Shown piece after piece: positions 9,265 through 18,059 of a stretch of 64,000 nt of DNA (position 1 is its first letter; every line of letters begins with the position of its first letter). Under the pieces are notes generated by a model, which was not told the origin of the DNA, ran no database searches, and saw only the letters and a list, made by a program, of their open reading frames with translations. This DNA comes from Ensifer canadensis (GTDB taxonomy: Bacteria > Pseudomonadota > Alphaproteobacteria > Rhizobiales > Rhizobiaceae): the NCBI RefSeq assembly GCF_017488845.2, contig NZ_CP083370.1:3987103-4051102 (forward strand), given 5' to 3'. The position numbers and the translations under genes were made by a program.

Positions 9265-10245
9265 TCAGGCGGCGCGGCCGCTGCGTGTATACTGGCCCTG
9301 CGGGCGATAGCGCACGAGATAGGTCGACAGGATCGATTCCAGCATCGTCGGCGTGATGCCGATGCCGCCAAGCGTCCGGCCTTCGGATTCGGCCTTGGCC
9401 GAGACGATATTGTCGGATTTCAGCAACACCACCTGGTCGGGCGTTATCGGCGGCGTGATGAAGGGGGTCATCGACGCGACGCGGCCCATCAGCGAGGCGA
9501 TGCCGAAGGGCACCGATACCAGCGAGCGCTTGCGATCGATGGTCTGGAGCATGATCTCGAGACATTCGCGGAAGGTGAGGACGTCAGGTCCGCCGAGTTC
9601 GTAAATCGTGCCAGCCGACAGCTTGCCGTCGACCGAGCGGGCAACGACCTCGGCGACATCGGTGACATAGACCGGCTGGAACTTGGTGTTCCCGCCGCCG
9701 ATCAGTGGCAGCGCCGGTGCGAACCGGGCCATTTGGGCGAACTTGTTGAAGAAGCCGTCCTCCGGTCCGAAGACGATCGACGGGCGCAGGATGATCGCGT
9801 CCGGCAGCGTTTCCAGGATCGCGGCTTCGGCACGCCCCTTGGTGCGGGCGTAGCTCGATTCCGACTTGGCGTCCGCGCCGATCGCCGAGATATGCGTTAG
9901 CTTGGCGCCGACATTGCGCGCGGCTTCCGCAACCGCTCGGGCGCCGAAATCCTGCACGGCGTCGAAGGTGTTGCGGCCGCTCTCGAACAGGACGCCGACG
10001 CAGTTGATGACATGGTCGGAGCCTTCGACGGCGCGGTCGACCGACTTGCGATAGCGCAGGTTGGCCTGGACGAACGAGATCTGGCCGACATTGCCGAGCG
10101 GCTGCAGGTGGCCTGCAAGATCCGGCCGGCGAACGGCAACGCGGATGCGGTAGCCGCGCTTGGCGAGTGCACGTACGACATGACGGCCGACGAACCCGGA
10201 TCCGCCGAAAATCGTCACCAGCGGCGGAAGGTTGGACAAGGTCAT
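9265..10245 (-). CDS. complex I NDUFA9-like NAD(P)-binding protein (extended SDR)
   Basis: The 326-residue protein opens with VTIFGGSGFVGRHVVRAL (G14, G17, G20), a Rossmann dinucleotide site, and follows the atypical SDR pattern of the NDUFA9/39-kDa complex I accessory family (THISAIGAD at about 117-125, S-x-Y-x-x-x-K as SSYARTKGRAE, RPSIVFGPEDGFFNKFA). In alphaproteobacteria this family is linked with complex I assembly or ubiquinone-related function, but the role is not settled. It has its own terminator downstream. ATG 10245 is preceded by a weak purine stretch. Confidence 0.88.
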   Translation of the reverse strand: MTLSNLPPLVTIFGGSGFVGRHVVRALAKRGYRIRVAVRRPDLAGHLQPLGNVGQISFVQANLRYRKSVDRAVEGSDHVINCVGVLFESGRNTFDAVQDFGARAVAEAARNVGAKLTHISAIGADAKSESSYARTKGRAEAAILETLPDAIILRPSIVFGPEDGFFNKFAQMARFAPALPLIGGGNTKFQPVYVTDVAEVVARSVDGKLSAGTIYELGGPDVLTFRECLEIMLQTIDRKRSLVSVPFGIASLMGRVASMTPFITPPITPDQVVLLKSDNIVSAKAESEGRTLGGIGITPTMLESILSTYLVRYRPQGQYTRSGRAA

Positions 10246-10364
10246 GGGAAGTGCACTCCTGATCTCATTTGGAAGAATTGTTTGCTACATAGCCCAACAG
10301 CCGCGAGAGGTGAAGGCCAATCCTCGCGGCGGGCGGCGTTGCCGTGGTTGGCAACACTCGTCGG

Positions 10365-10652
10365 TCAGATGCCCTCGACGACCACCATCTCGGCGTCTGC
10401 CACCTGTTGGCGGATCGCCGCGGCAATCTGGTACTCGGGGGAATTATAGCAGTCGACAGCGGCCTGAAGCGATGGAAATTCGATGACGACGTTGCGGGCG
10501 CGAACCCCACCTTCCAGCCGCTCGAATTCACCGCCGCGCGCCAGGAAATTGGCGCCGTATTTCTCGAAGGCCGGCTTTGCGGCCGCCACATAGTCCTTGT
10601 AGCGTTCGGGGTCTCGCACATCGACCCGTGCGATCCAATATCCTTTTGCCAT
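10365..10652 (-). CDS. DUF1330 family small protein
   Basis: The 95-residue protein is a single DUF1330 (dimeric alpha-beta barrel-like) domain: MAKGYWIARVDVRDPERYKDY at the start, the FLARGG turn at about 38-43, RNVVIEFPSLQAAVDCYNSPEYQ at 56-78. The function of the family is unknown. ATG 10652 has GAGGAG nine bases upstream; a longer frame to 10676 has no ribosome site. It is not clearly co-transcribed with its neighbours (120-140 bp gaps on both sides). Confidence 0.88.
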   Translation of the reverse strand: MAKGYWIARVDVRDPERYKDYVAAAKPAFEKYGANFLARGGEFERLEGGVRARNVVIEFPSLQAAVDCYNSPEYQIAAAIRQQVADAEMVVVEGI

Positions 10653-10792
10653 GCTGAACTCCTCGTCTTCAGGCATCGAAAGCAGACGGGAGTGTTACTT
10701 CCGGCAAATTCCGGGCAAGGTCAAGCGGAACGGTTGCAGAGGGCGGCGATGTACGAGAGGGATCGCCGACCTGTTGCACGCGGGTGTCACGA

Positions 10793-11497
10793 TCAGCGCG
10801 AAAGCGCGCCGTTCATCTCGTCGAGGATGCCGCGCGCGGCGACAAGCGGATCTGCGGCTGCGACGATTGGGCGCGCGACGACGAGGTGGCTCGATCCGGC
10901 CTTCAGCGCGTCGGCGGGTGTCATGACGCGCTTCTGGTCGCCCTTCTCGGCTCCGGCCGGGCGGATGCCTGGGGTCACCAGAGCCATGTCGGGGCCGATG
11001 ATCTTGCGCACCGCGGAGGATTCCTCGGCCGAGCAGACGATGCCGCCCATGCCGGCGGCACGGGCCTGTTCGGCCCGGCGCAGCACCAGCGTGTGCGGGT
11101 CGTATTCGTAGCCCGCATCGATCACGTCCTGCTCGTCCATCGAGGTGAGCACGGTAACGCCGAGCAGGCAGAGATCCGATCCCCTGGCTGCCTCGACCGC
11201 CGCCTTCATCGCCTTGGGGTAGGCGTGCAGCGTCAGCATCGACATGCCCATCTTGACGATGTTCTCGACGCCCTTGGCCACCGTGTTGTCGATGTCGAGC
11301 AGCTTCATGTCGAGGAAGACCTTCTTGCGGCTTGCGGCCAGATCGCGGGCGAACTCGAGCCCTCCGGCAAACACCAGTTGGTAGCCGATCTTGTAGAAGG
11401 TCACGTCGTCACCAAGCGTGGTAACGATCTTTTCAGCCTCTGCGATTGTCGGAAGATCCAGGCCGACGATCAGTCGGTCGCGTGCGGTCTCGGTCAT
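10793..11497 (-). CDS. pyrF: orotidine 5'-phosphate decarboxylase
   Basis: PyrF converts OMP to UMP, the last step of de novo pyrimidine synthesis. The 234-residue protein has the catalytic DxKxxD array at D63, K65, D68 ([16 protein letters not shown]), the substrate loop [11 protein letters not shown], and the phosphate-binding VTPGIRP and VVARPI segments near the C-terminus. ATG 11497 overlaps the stop of the upstream phosphatase gene by 4 bases (ATGA), which shows translational coupling; a longer frame to 11641 lies inside that gene. Confidence 0.95.
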   Translation of the reverse strand: MTETARDRLIVGLDLPTIAEAEKIVTTLGDDVTFYKIGYQLVFAGGLEFARDLAASRKKVFLDMKLLDIDNTVAKGVENIVKMGMSMLTLHAYPKAMKAAVEAARGSDLCLLGVTVLTSMDEQDVIDAGYEYDPHTLVLRRAEQARAAGMGGIVCSAEESSAVRKIIGPDMALVTPGIRPAGAEKGDQKRVMTPADALKAGSSHLVVARPIVAAADPLVAARGILDEMNGALSR

Positions 11498-12090
11498 GTC
11501 GCGGTCACCCCCTGCCAGAATTCCATCGGGGTCCAGTCGCATGTGAGGGCGCGATCCGCAAGACGGAACGCGAAGAGATTGCCGCCGCCGCCGCCCTTCT
11601 GGTCGGCGCTTCGGCTGATGGCGGTGCCGCCCAGCTTGCACTTCAAGAGGGTACCGACGCCGCCATGGCCGACGAAAGCGATCGGGATTTTGGCGTCGTG
11701 TTCGTCAAGGATACGAAAGACGGCAGCCGAGATGCGGGCCTGCGCGTCGACGGCGCGCTCCCAGCCGTTGAAGCTTTCGTTCGGATTGGCGAAGAACCAG
11801 TCCGCCGCCCTCTCGAATTCCGGGGGCGGCAGGAAGCCGGTGGCCGAGCGGTCGTTCTCGCCCATCGTGTCGTCGGTCTCGATCGCGACGCCGGCCGCTC
11901 CGGCCAGAAGGTTCGCGGTCTCGATCGCCTTGGTCTCGTCGCTCGAAACGATCCGCCCGAGCGTTCGGACCCACGGCTGCCGCGCCGTCGCTTCCGCTCG
12001 CGCATATCCGATCTCCGACAGTCCCCATTTCGGCACGGGAACTGCCGGATCGATCTGCACTTGCGGGTGCGTGATATACAGACCGAACAA
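11494..12090 (-). CDS. histidine phosphatase superfamily protein with divergent N-terminal motif
   Basis: The 198-residue protein follows the phosphoglycerate mutase-like fold: [14 protein letters not shown] at 49-62 (second arginine region), GEND at 77-80, and the second catalytic histidine in [11 protein letters not shown] (H142). The usual N-terminal RHG is replaced by ITHPQ (H8 kept, R changed to T). Start is a TTG at 12090 with AGGG seven bases upstream; no ATG fits. It lies 12 bases after pmtA and overlaps pyrF by 4 bases, so pmtA-phosphatase-pyrF are one operon. Substrate unknown; activity may be altered by the motif change. Confidence 0.8.
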   Translation of the reverse strand: MFGLYITHPQVQIDPAVPVPKWGLSEIGYARAEATARQPWVRTLGRIVSSDETKAIETANLLAGAAGVAIETDDTMGENDRSATGFLPPPEFERAADWFFANPNESFNGWERAVDAQARISAAVFRILDEHDAKIPIAFVGHGGVGTLLKCKLGGTAISRSADQKGGGGGNLFAFRLADRALTCDWTPMEFWQGVTAT

Positions 12091-12102
12091 TGGTGTGCCC
12101 TG

Positions 12103-12705
12103 TCAGTGCGCTTTGCGGTAGACCCAGAGCTGCGCCGGGGGAATGTTGCGCACGACGAAATCGAGATGCTGGATGCTGTAGCGGTCGGGCATGGCAACCA
12201 CAGGCGACAGCGGACCATAGGAGATCTGCACGACGGGACGGCCGACCGGGATGCGCGACAAAAGATCCACGATCAGCTCGACGCGACGATGCATCGGGAA
12301 ATTGAGCAGCGGCACGGCAGACACGACGCTGTCGAAGGTCCGGTCCGTCATCGCGCCAAGCGTCTGCTTGAGATCGAACGCGTCGCCGTTGATGAAGTTG
12401 ACGCCGGCAAAGTTTGCCTTGAGCTGCTGGTAGAAGTCGGTGGAGTACTCGACGGACACCAGATCTTCCGCTGCTAGACCGCGCTCCAGGATCGCCTTGG
12501 TGATGACGCCGGTTCCGGGGCCGAGTTCAAGAACCGGCAATCCGGAATGGGGATTGATGACGCTCGCCATGCGGCGGGCGGTGACGGAAGACGTCGGAAG
12601 GATTGCCCCGACCGCCTTCGCATTGCTCATCCACCCCTTGAAGAAACGGATCTCCTCGTCGAATTTCCGGCCAAGCCGTTCCTTCACCTTCACGCGCAAA
12701 TTCAT
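12103..12705 (-). CDS. pmtA: phosphatidylethanolamine N-methyltransferase PmtA
   Basis: The 200-residue soluble SAM methyltransferase resembles the Sinorhizobium-type PmtA, which methylates phosphatidylethanolamine stepwise to phosphatidylcholine. Features are a basic amphipathic N-terminus (RVKVKERLGRKF, about 4-15) expected to touch the membrane, the FFKGW segment, the SAM site LELGPGTGVIT (59-69), and VSAVPLLNFP (about 126-135), a PmtA-typical stretch. ATG 12705 has GAGGGG upstream. It heads the pmtA-phosphatase-pyrF unit. Identification is by motif and context; LpxM-like or rRNA dimethylases share the fold but not these signatures. Confidence 0.88.
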   Translation of the reverse strand: MNLRVKVKERLGRKFDEEIRFFKGWMSNAKAVGAILPTSSVTARRMASVINPHSGLPVLELGPGTGVITKAILERGLAAEDLVSVEYSTDFYQQLKANFAGVNFINGDAFDLKQTLGAMTDRTFDSVVSAVPLLNFPMHRRVELIVDLLSRIPVGRPVVQISYGPLSPVVAMPDRYSIQHLDFVVRNIPPAQLWVYRKAH

Positions 12706-12870
12706 TGAACCCCTCAAAACCGTCGTCCTCTCATACGGATCGTCCGGTTCCGCTGATTCGAGCGGGGAGCGGACATTGCAGACATAATGTGATCCCATCT
12801 GCGGCAAAAACAAGTCTGTCTACGCCTGAAAGCGTCGTCTTATCAACAGCACGCGAATATCAGCGCCAAC

Positions 12871-12900
12871 AAAAAACCCGCCACGCGCGGCGTGACGGGT
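12871..12900 (-). terminator. intrinsic terminator of dnaN
   Basis: On the minus strand a GC stem (CCCG-c-CACGC paired with GCGTG-a-CGGG) is followed by TTTTTTG. It begins 28 bases downstream of the dnaN stop. Confidence 0.85.
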
Positions 12901-12927
12901 CTTAATTTTTCACCGCGGCACGGGCGG

Positions 12928-14046
12928 CTAAACCCGCATCGGCATCAGCACGTAAAGCGCGTCCTCGGCCGCCAGATCGCGCACCAGCGTCGGCGAGCCC
13001 GGGTCGGCCAGCATGAAGATGGCGTCGGTTCCCGTCAGCTGCGAGGTGATGTCGAGCAGGTATTTTGCATTGAAACCGATTTCGAGCGGGTCGTGCTCGT
13101 AGCCGACCGGCAGCTCTTCCGTCGCGCTGCCCGAATCCGGGTTGTTGACCGTCAGCGTCATCTGGCCGTCGGCCAGCGCCAGCTTCACGGCGCGTCCGCG
13201 TTCGGAGGAAATCGTCGAAACGCGGTCGACGGCCTGGGCGAAGGACTGGCAATCGACGCGCAGTTCCTTGTCGTTGTTGGCCGGTATAACGCGCTGGTAA
13301 TCCGGGAAGGTGCCGTCGATCAGCTTTGAGGTCATCACGATCGAGCCGATCGTCAGGCGAATTTTGGCGTCCGATACTTCGAGCGTCACGATGATATCGG
13401 GGCTGTCGAGTAGCTTCTGCAGTTCGCTGACGGTCTTGCGCGGAATGATGATGCCCGGCATGCCCTCGGAGCCGGACGGCGCTTCGACGTCGGCGCGCGC
13501 AAGGCGGTGGCCGTCGGTTGCCACGGCGCGCAGCTTCAGGTCGCCCTTGCTCTCGACCGTGTGCACGAAAATGCCGTTGAGATAGTAGCGGGTCTCCTCG
13601 GTCGAGATCGCGAACTGCGTCCGGTCGATCAGCATCTTCAGGTCGGTCGCCTTGAGGCGGAAGGTGTGGGAGAAGCTGCCGGCCGTCAGGTCGGGGAAAT
13701 CGGATTGCGGCAGGCACTGCAGTGAGAATTTCGAGCGGCCGGAGGCGACCGTCATCGCTGTGCCTTCGGCGTTGGTCGCCAGCAGCACTTCCGAGCCATC
13801 GGGCAGCTTGCGCACGATGTCATAAAGCAGGTGCGCCGGAACCGTGGTGGCGCCGGCCTGTTCCACCTGCGCCGGCGTCGCCTCGGTGATCTCGAGATCG
13901 AGGTCGGTCGCCTTCATCTCGAGGCTCGCGCCGTCGGAGCGCAAAAGAACGTTCGAGAGGATCGGGATCGTGTTTCGCCGTTCGACCACGCGGTGAACGT
14001 GGTTCAGCGACTTCAGGAGATTGGACCGCTCGAGAGTAATGCGCAT
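12928..14046 (-). CDS. dnaN: DNA polymerase III beta sliding clamp
   Basis: The 372-residue protein is the ring-shaped processivity clamp. It has the normal three-domain length and hallmark segments: MRITLERSNLLKSLNHVHRVVERRNTIPILSNV at the start, the FSLQCLPQSDFP segment, TDGHRLA (about 178-184), DGTFPDYQRVIP and the C-terminal LMPMRV that forms part of the client-binding groove. It stands alone, away from dnaA (about 50 kb apart), as in other Rhizobiales. A clear terminator follows. ATG 14046 is the family start. Confidence 0.97.
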   Translation of the reverse strand: MRITLERSNLLKSLNHVHRVVERRNTIPILSNVLLRSDGASLEMKATDLDLEITEATPAQVEQAGATTVPAHLLYDIVRKLPDGSEVLLATNAEGTAMTVASGRSKFSLQCLPQSDFPDLTAGSFSHTFRLKATDLKMLIDRTQFAISTEETRYYLNGIFVHTVESKGDLKLRAVATDGHRLARADVEAPSGSEGMPGIIIPRKTVSELQKLLDSPDIIVTLEVSDAKIRLTIGSIVMTSKLIDGTFPDYQRVIPANNDKELRVDCQSFAQAVDRVSTISSERGRAVKLALADGQMTLTVNNPDSGSATEELPVGYEHDPLEIGFNAKYLLDITSQLTGTDAIFMLADPGSPTLVRDLAAEDALYVLMPMRV

Positions 14047-14301
14047 GGGATGCTACCGCTTTCAACCGTTGCTGGGCGGGCGAGGCTCCCGCCGCAGCGT
14101 CAACTGCGAGTGTCCCGGCCGACCGACCGGAAGGATGTGGACCGGCAAAATGGCAGAAACAGCGCCTGAAAAGCAAGGGGTTTGACTGGCGCTGTCCCCA
14201 GATGACGCACCAGCCGGCCGCTTGGCGCCCTTGCTCTGCCATGTCGGCTCACTCATAAAGACTAAAACCGGTCAGCCGGCATCGCCATCAGGAAGCTGCA
14301 G

Positions 14302-15231
14302 TTGGAAAAACATAAGACGTCGGACGCCTCGGATGGGCAGAAGCAGCGCAGCTATCGGCTGCACAATGCCAGCATTCCCGCGCGTCCGCTCGATGTCGCG
14401 CTCTATCTGGTGGCGACGCCGATCGGCAATCTTGGCGACATCACCCTGCGGGCGCTTGAAACGCTTGCCGGCGCCGACGTGCTCGCCTGCGAGGACACCC
14501 GCGTCACCCGCGTGCTGCTCGACCGTTACGGCATCGTCAACCGGCCCTACGCCTACCACGAGCATAATGCCGACGAGGTCGGCCCGCGGCTGCTGGCGGC
14601 TCTTGGCGAGGGCAGATCGGTGGCGCTAGTCTCCGATGCCGGCACGCCGCTTGTCTCCGATCCCGGCTATCGCCTGGCGCAGCTGGCGATCGATGCAGGC
14701 TATCGCGTCGTGCCGATCCCAGGCGCCTCAGCCCCGCTTGCCGCCCTTGTCGGTTCGGGCCTGCCCAACGACGCCTTTCTCTTCGCCGGTTTCCTGCCGA
14801 CCAAGGACAAGGCCAAGCGCGATCGGCTGCAGGAGTTGGCGACGGTGCCGTCGACGCTCATGTTCTTCGAATCGCCGCACCGGATTGCCGCCACGGTGGC
14901 GGCTGCCGCCGCCGTGCTCGGCGAAAACAGAAAGGCGGCCGTGTGCCGCGAACTGACCAAGACCTTCGAGGAATTCCGCCGTGGCACGCTCGGCGAACTC
15001 AAGGCGTTTTACGACGATGCCGGCGCGGTCAAGGGCGAGATCGTGTTCGTGATCGGCCCGCCGGACGCGCCGCCGGAACCGGAGGCCGCCGACGTTGATG
15101 CGCTGTTGACGCGGCTCATCGCCGATATGTCGACCGGCAAGGCGGCGACCGAGGCAGCAAAGCAGACGGGCCTTCCGCGCAAGGAGCTTTACGACCGGCT
15201 GCTGGAACTCAAGGGCCGCCATGGCGACTGA
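14302..15231 (+). CDS. rsmI: 16S rRNA (cytidine(1402)-2'-O)-methyltransferase RsmI
   Basis: The 309-residue protein methylates the ribose of C1402 in 16S rRNA. It shows the tetrapyrrole methylase fold: [20 protein letters not shown] (35-54), [21 protein letters not shown], and [17 protein letters not shown] in the C-terminal half. Start is a TTG at 14302 with AGGAAG six bases upstream; the first 30 residues are variable in the family, so an internal start is possible. It overlaps yraN by 11 bases, a conserved pair. Confidence 0.93.
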   Translation: MEKHKTSDASDGQKQRSYRLHNASIPARPLDVALYLVATPIGNLGDITLRALETLAGADVLACEDTRVTRVLLDRYGIVNRPYAYHEHNADEVGPRLLAALGEGRSVALVSDAGTPLVSDPGYRLAQLAIDAGYRVVPIPGASAPLAALVGSGLPNDAFLFAGFLPTKDKAKRDRLQELATVPSTLMFFESPHRIAATVAAAAAVLGENRKAAVCRELTKTFEEFRRGTLGELKAFYDDAGAVKGEIVFVIGPPDAPPEPEAADVDALLTRLIADMSTGKAATEAAKQTGLPRKELYDRLLELKGRHGD

Positions 15232-15589
15232 AGGGCCCGATCGACGCAGGCTTGGGGCTCAGAGGCGCGGTCGGTTCGCCGAGTATCGCGCGGCCCTCTG
15301 CCTGATCGTCAAAGGGTACCGCATCGTCGCCATGCGTCATCGCACCAAACTGGGCGAAATCGACATCATTGCGCGGCGGGGTGATCTCATCGCCTGCGTC
15401 GAGGTCAAGGCCCGGCGCTCGGCCGACGACGGGGTCTTCGCCGTCACCGGAACGGCGCAGCACCGCATTCGCGCGGCCAGCGATCTCTGGCTCGCACGCC
15501 AACCCGATTTCGCCAGGCTTTCCGTCCGTTACGATATCATCACGGTGACACCCTGGCGCTGGCCGCGACACCTGCCCGATGCGTTCTGA
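15221..15589 (+). CDS. YraN family protein (UPF0102, endonuclease-like fold)
   Basis: The 122-residue protein has the YraN core: G-R-x-x-E-Y-R-A, then [34 protein letters not shown] (about 36-68). This carries the E-D-EVK residues of the restriction-endonuclease-like fold. Its function is unresolved. It starts inside the end of rsmI (11-bp overlap, other frame), the usual arrangement. A dispersed inverted repeat follows directly after its stop. Confidence 0.9.
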   Translation: MATEGPDRRRLGAQRRGRFAEYRAALCLIVKGYRIVAMRHRTKLGEIDIIARRGDLIACVEVKARRSADDGVFAVTGTAQHRIRAASDLWLARQPDFARLSVRYDIITVTPWRWPRHLPDAF

Positions 15590-15595
15590 ACCGGC

Positions 15596-15642
15596 GCGGG
15601 ATGAGGGAAAATGATTGCGGTGTTCCGCCCGCATCCCGTCTT
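15596..15642. repeat. inverted-repeat element GCGGGATGAGG...CCCGCATCCCG, copy 1
   Basis: The element pairs GCGGGATG with GCATCCCG arms and has an inner CCGCCCGC motif. The same design is at 21152-21202. Both lie a short way upstream of a gene start region. Probably a short palindromic repeat of rhizobial genomes. Confidence 0.6.
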
Positions 15643-15659
15643 GGAACAGATTCGCGAAT

Positions 15660-15699
15660 TTGTAATCGTCCCGACATAAAAGCGTTACCGGCCTGTCAT
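15660..15699 (+). promoter_or_regulatory. possible tandem Pho box upstream of ugpB
   Basis: Four 7-mers at exact 11-bp spacing start at 15660 (TTGTAAT), 15671 (CCGACAT), 15682 (GCGTTAC) and 15693 (CTGTCAT). Against the PhoB half-site CTGTCAT they match 5, 5, 3 and 7 of 7. PhoB binds such 11-bp direct repeats, and ugp genes belong to the Pho regulon in rhizobia. The site is 51-90 bases upstream of the ugpB ATG. Assignment is inference. Confidence 0.5.
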
Positions 15700-15749
15700 T
15701 GAAGGCCACTAGTCCACTGCCATCCGCAACTCGGTGGAGAGGACCAGTC

Positions 15750-17048
15750 ATGTTCAAGAAAATTTCACTCGCAGCTTTCACCCTTGCTTTTTCGGCAACC
15801 TCGTCGCTAGCCGCAACCAATATTACCTGGTGGCACGGCATGGCCGGCCGCAACGGCGAGGTCATCAACGAGATCTCGCAGAAGTTCAACGAAGCCCAGA
15901 GCGCCTGCGCGCTGACCCCGGTTTCGAAGGGCACCTATGAGGAAGCGCTCGCTTCCGGCATCGCCGCATTCCGCTCTGGCGAACAGCCGAACATTCTGCA
16001 GGTCTTCGACGCCGGTGCAGCGACCATCATCAACGCCAAGGGCGCCGTCGTTCCCGCCGAAGATCTGATCATCAAGGCCGGCCACAACTTCGACCGCAAT
16101 GCCTTCATCGACGGCGTGCGCTACTTCTACGCCGATAGCGAAGGCAAGTTCGTCGGCATGCCGTTCAACTCGTCGGCCCCGATCATGTACGTGAACGACG
16201 AAGCCCTGAAAAAGGCCGGCGTCGAAGCACCGAAGACCTGGGAGGAGTTCGAGGCTGCAGCACCGAAGCTGAAAGCCGCCGGCTACATCCCGCTCGTCCA
16301 GTCGCAGCTCACCTGGCAGTTCACCGAGAACTTCTTCTCGCGCAACAACATCCAGTTCGCCACCAACAACAACGGCTACGACAGCGTCGCCGACACCAAG
16401 CTCAAGGTCACCGATCCGAACCTGGTCATGATGTTCGACAAGCTCAAGGCCTGGAAGGACGAAGGTTACTTCGCCTTTTACGGCGCCGGCTGGAACGACA
16501 ACCAGAAGGTCTTCGAAGAAGGCAAGGCTGCATTCTGGATCGGTTCGTCCGGTTCGTTCGGCGGCCTGCAGAAGACGGCGCAGATGCCGTTCTCGGCGAC
16601 GTTCCTGCCCTACTGGAACGCAATCGAGGGTGCCGGCACTAACTCCTTCATCGGCGGCGCGGCACTGTTTGCCATGTCGGGCAAGTCGGACGAGGAAAAT
16701 AAGTGCGTCGCCGACTTCTTCCAGTTCCTGACCTCGCCTGAAATCCAATACTTCTACCACAAGGCAACCGGCTACGTGGCCATCACCAAGGCAGCCTACG
16801 AGCTTGCCCAGAAGGACGGCTACTACAAGGAAAAGCCGGTCGCGGAAGTCGGCATCAAGCAGCTGATGCTGCCGGCCGGCGACTGGTCGAAGGGCTACCG
16901 CCTCGGCTTCTACCCGCAGATCCGCGAGATCATGGAACGCGAATACGGCCGCATCTTCTCCGGTGAAACCACGGTCAAGGACGCCTTCGACACGATCGAG
17001 AAGGACGGCAACGAGCTGCTCGCCCGCTTCGCCAAGACGGCTGGCTGA
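15750..17048 (+). CDS. ugpB: sn-glycerol-3-phosphate ABC transporter, periplasmic binding protein
   Basis: The 432-residue protein binds glycerol-3-phosphate in the periplasm and hands it to UgpAE. A signal peptide (1-22, ending SLAA) leads into TNITWWHGMAGRNGE, the UgpB signature. Further family segments are LQVFDAGAATI, MPFNSSAPIMYVN, LTWQFTENFFSRNN and the C-terminal MEREYGRIFSGETTVKDAFD. ATG 15750 has GGAGAGG upstream; the earlier in-frame codon at 15699 lies in the Pho-box-like region. It heads ugpB-A-E-C plus an EEP phosphatase gene. Confidence 0.96.
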   Translation: MFKKISLAAFTLAFSATSSLAATNITWWHGMAGRNGEVINEISQKFNEAQSACALTPVSKGTYEEALASGIAAFRSGEQPNILQVFDAGAATIINAKGAVVPAEDLIIKAGHNFDRNAFIDGVRYFYADSEGKFVGMPFNSSAPIMYVNDEALKKAGVEAPKTWEEFEAAAPKLKAAGYIPLVQSQLTWQFTENFFSRNNIQFATNNNGYDSVADTKLKVTDPNLVMMFDKLKAWKDEGYFAFYGAGWNDNQKVFEEGKAAFWIGSSGSFGGLQKTAQMPFSATFLPYWNAIEGAGTNSFIGGAALFAMSGKSDEENKCVADFFQFLTSPEIQYFYHKATGYVAITKAAYELAQKDGYYKEKPVAEVGIKQLMLPAGDWSKGYRLGFYPQIREIMEREYGRIFSGETTVKDAFDTIEKDGNELLARFAKTAG

Positions 17049-17053
17049 TCTCG

Positions 17054-18049
17054 ATGACCTCTGGAACGGAAAGCCTCCCCGCACCGCGGGGAGGGACGGG
17101 AACGGACGGGCGTCGCTTCGGCGCCCTCCGGCTGTTCGGCGGCAAACCGAAGGACGGCGACGCGACTGCCAAGCGCGTGCAGTTCTCCTCGCCTTACCTG
17201 CCCTACCTCTTTCTCGCGCCGCAGCTGGCGATCATCTTCGTGTTCTTCTACTGGCCGTCGATCCAGGCGATCCAGTCGTCCTTTTATCTGGAAGACCCGT
17301 TCGGCTTCGGCTCGACCTTCGTCGGCATGGCGAACTACACCGACGTGCTGAAGTCGGGCGAATATCTGGGCATCTCGCGCTTCACGGCGATCTTCACCAC
17401 GCTCGTCACCTTCTTCGCGCTGTCGATCGGCCTGTTGCTCGCCGTCAAGGCGGATGGGGTCATCCGCGGCAACGCCACCTACAAGACGCTGCTCATCTGG
17501 GTCTATGCGATCGCGCCCCCGGTTGCCGGCCTCATCGGCATGATGTTCTTCGACCAGCATATCGGCCCGATCGTCGAGCTTGCCCGCTGGTTCGGCTGGG
17601 ATATCAAGGTCGGTCTCAACTATTTCGATACGGCTTTTTCGATGATCGTCGTCTCGGTCTGGAAGCAGATCCCTTACAACTTCATCTTTTTCCTCTCCGG
17701 CCTGCAGGGTATTCCGGTCGCGGTGCGCGAGGCGGCGGCCATGGATTGCCGCTCGGGCTTCCGCCGCTTCTGGACCGTGATCCTGCCGCTGCTCGCGCCG
17801 ACCGCCTTCTTCCTTCTGATCATCAATGTCACCTACGCACTGTTCGACACCTTCGGCGTCATCGACGTCATGGTGAAAGACAAGGCGGCGAACAATCCGA
17901 TCACCCTTGTCTACAAGGTCTACATGGACGGTTTCCGCGGCAACGACCTTGGCGGCTCCTCGGCGCAGTCGGTCATCCTGATGCTCATCGTCTTCGTGCT
18001 CACCATCTTCCAGTTCCGCTTCATCGAGCGGCGCGTGCACTACAATTGA
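17054..18049 (+). CDS. ugpA: sn-glycerol-3-phosphate ABC transporter permease
   Basis: The 331-residue frame encodes a six-helix permease with the EAA loop EAAAMDCRSGFRRFWTVILPLL (about 231-252) that contacts UgpC. The conserved protein starts near LPYLFLAPQLAIIF (residues 49-62), so the first 40 residues are an extra, low-complexity stretch coinciding with a GC hairpin at 17074-17094. ATG 17054 has no good ribosome site; a GTG at 17177 would give a typical 290-residue protein. The start is therefore uncertain. Only 5 bases separate ATG 17054 from the ugpB stop. Confidence 0.9.
   Translation: MTSGTESLPAPRGGTGTDGRRFGALRLFGGKPKDGDATAKRVQFSSPYLPYLFLAPQLAIIFVFFYWPSIQAIQSSFYLEDPFGFGSTFVGMANYTDVLKSGEYLGISRFTAIFTTLVTFFALSIGLLLAVKADGVIRGNATYKTLLIWVYAIAPPVAGLIGMMFFDQHIGPIVELARWFGWDIKVGLNYFDTAFSMIVVSVWKQIPYNFIFFLSGLQGIPVAVREAAAMDCRSGFRRFWTVILPLLAPTAFFLLIINVTYALFDTFGVIDVMVKDKAANNPITLVYKVYMDGFRGNDLGGSSAQSVILMLIVFVLTIFQFRFIERRVHYN
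17074..17094. repeat. REP-like GC hairpin at the ugpB-ugpA junction
   Basis: A perfect 9-bp stem CCTCCCCGC-ACC-GCGGGGAGG lies just after the ugpB stop. It resembles the CCCTCTCCCCGC/GCGGGGAGAGGG core of the repeats at 39.2, 40.5 and 47.9 kb. Hairpins here commonly keep binding-protein mRNA levels above permease levels; that role is inferred. Confidence 0.55.
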
Positions 18050-18059
18050 GGCGGGGCCG

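Noticed and set aside
12838..12850. TTATCAACA word after dnaN as a DnaA box
   Set aside because: A single site one base off consensus next to a terminator is not enough to call a DnaA box.
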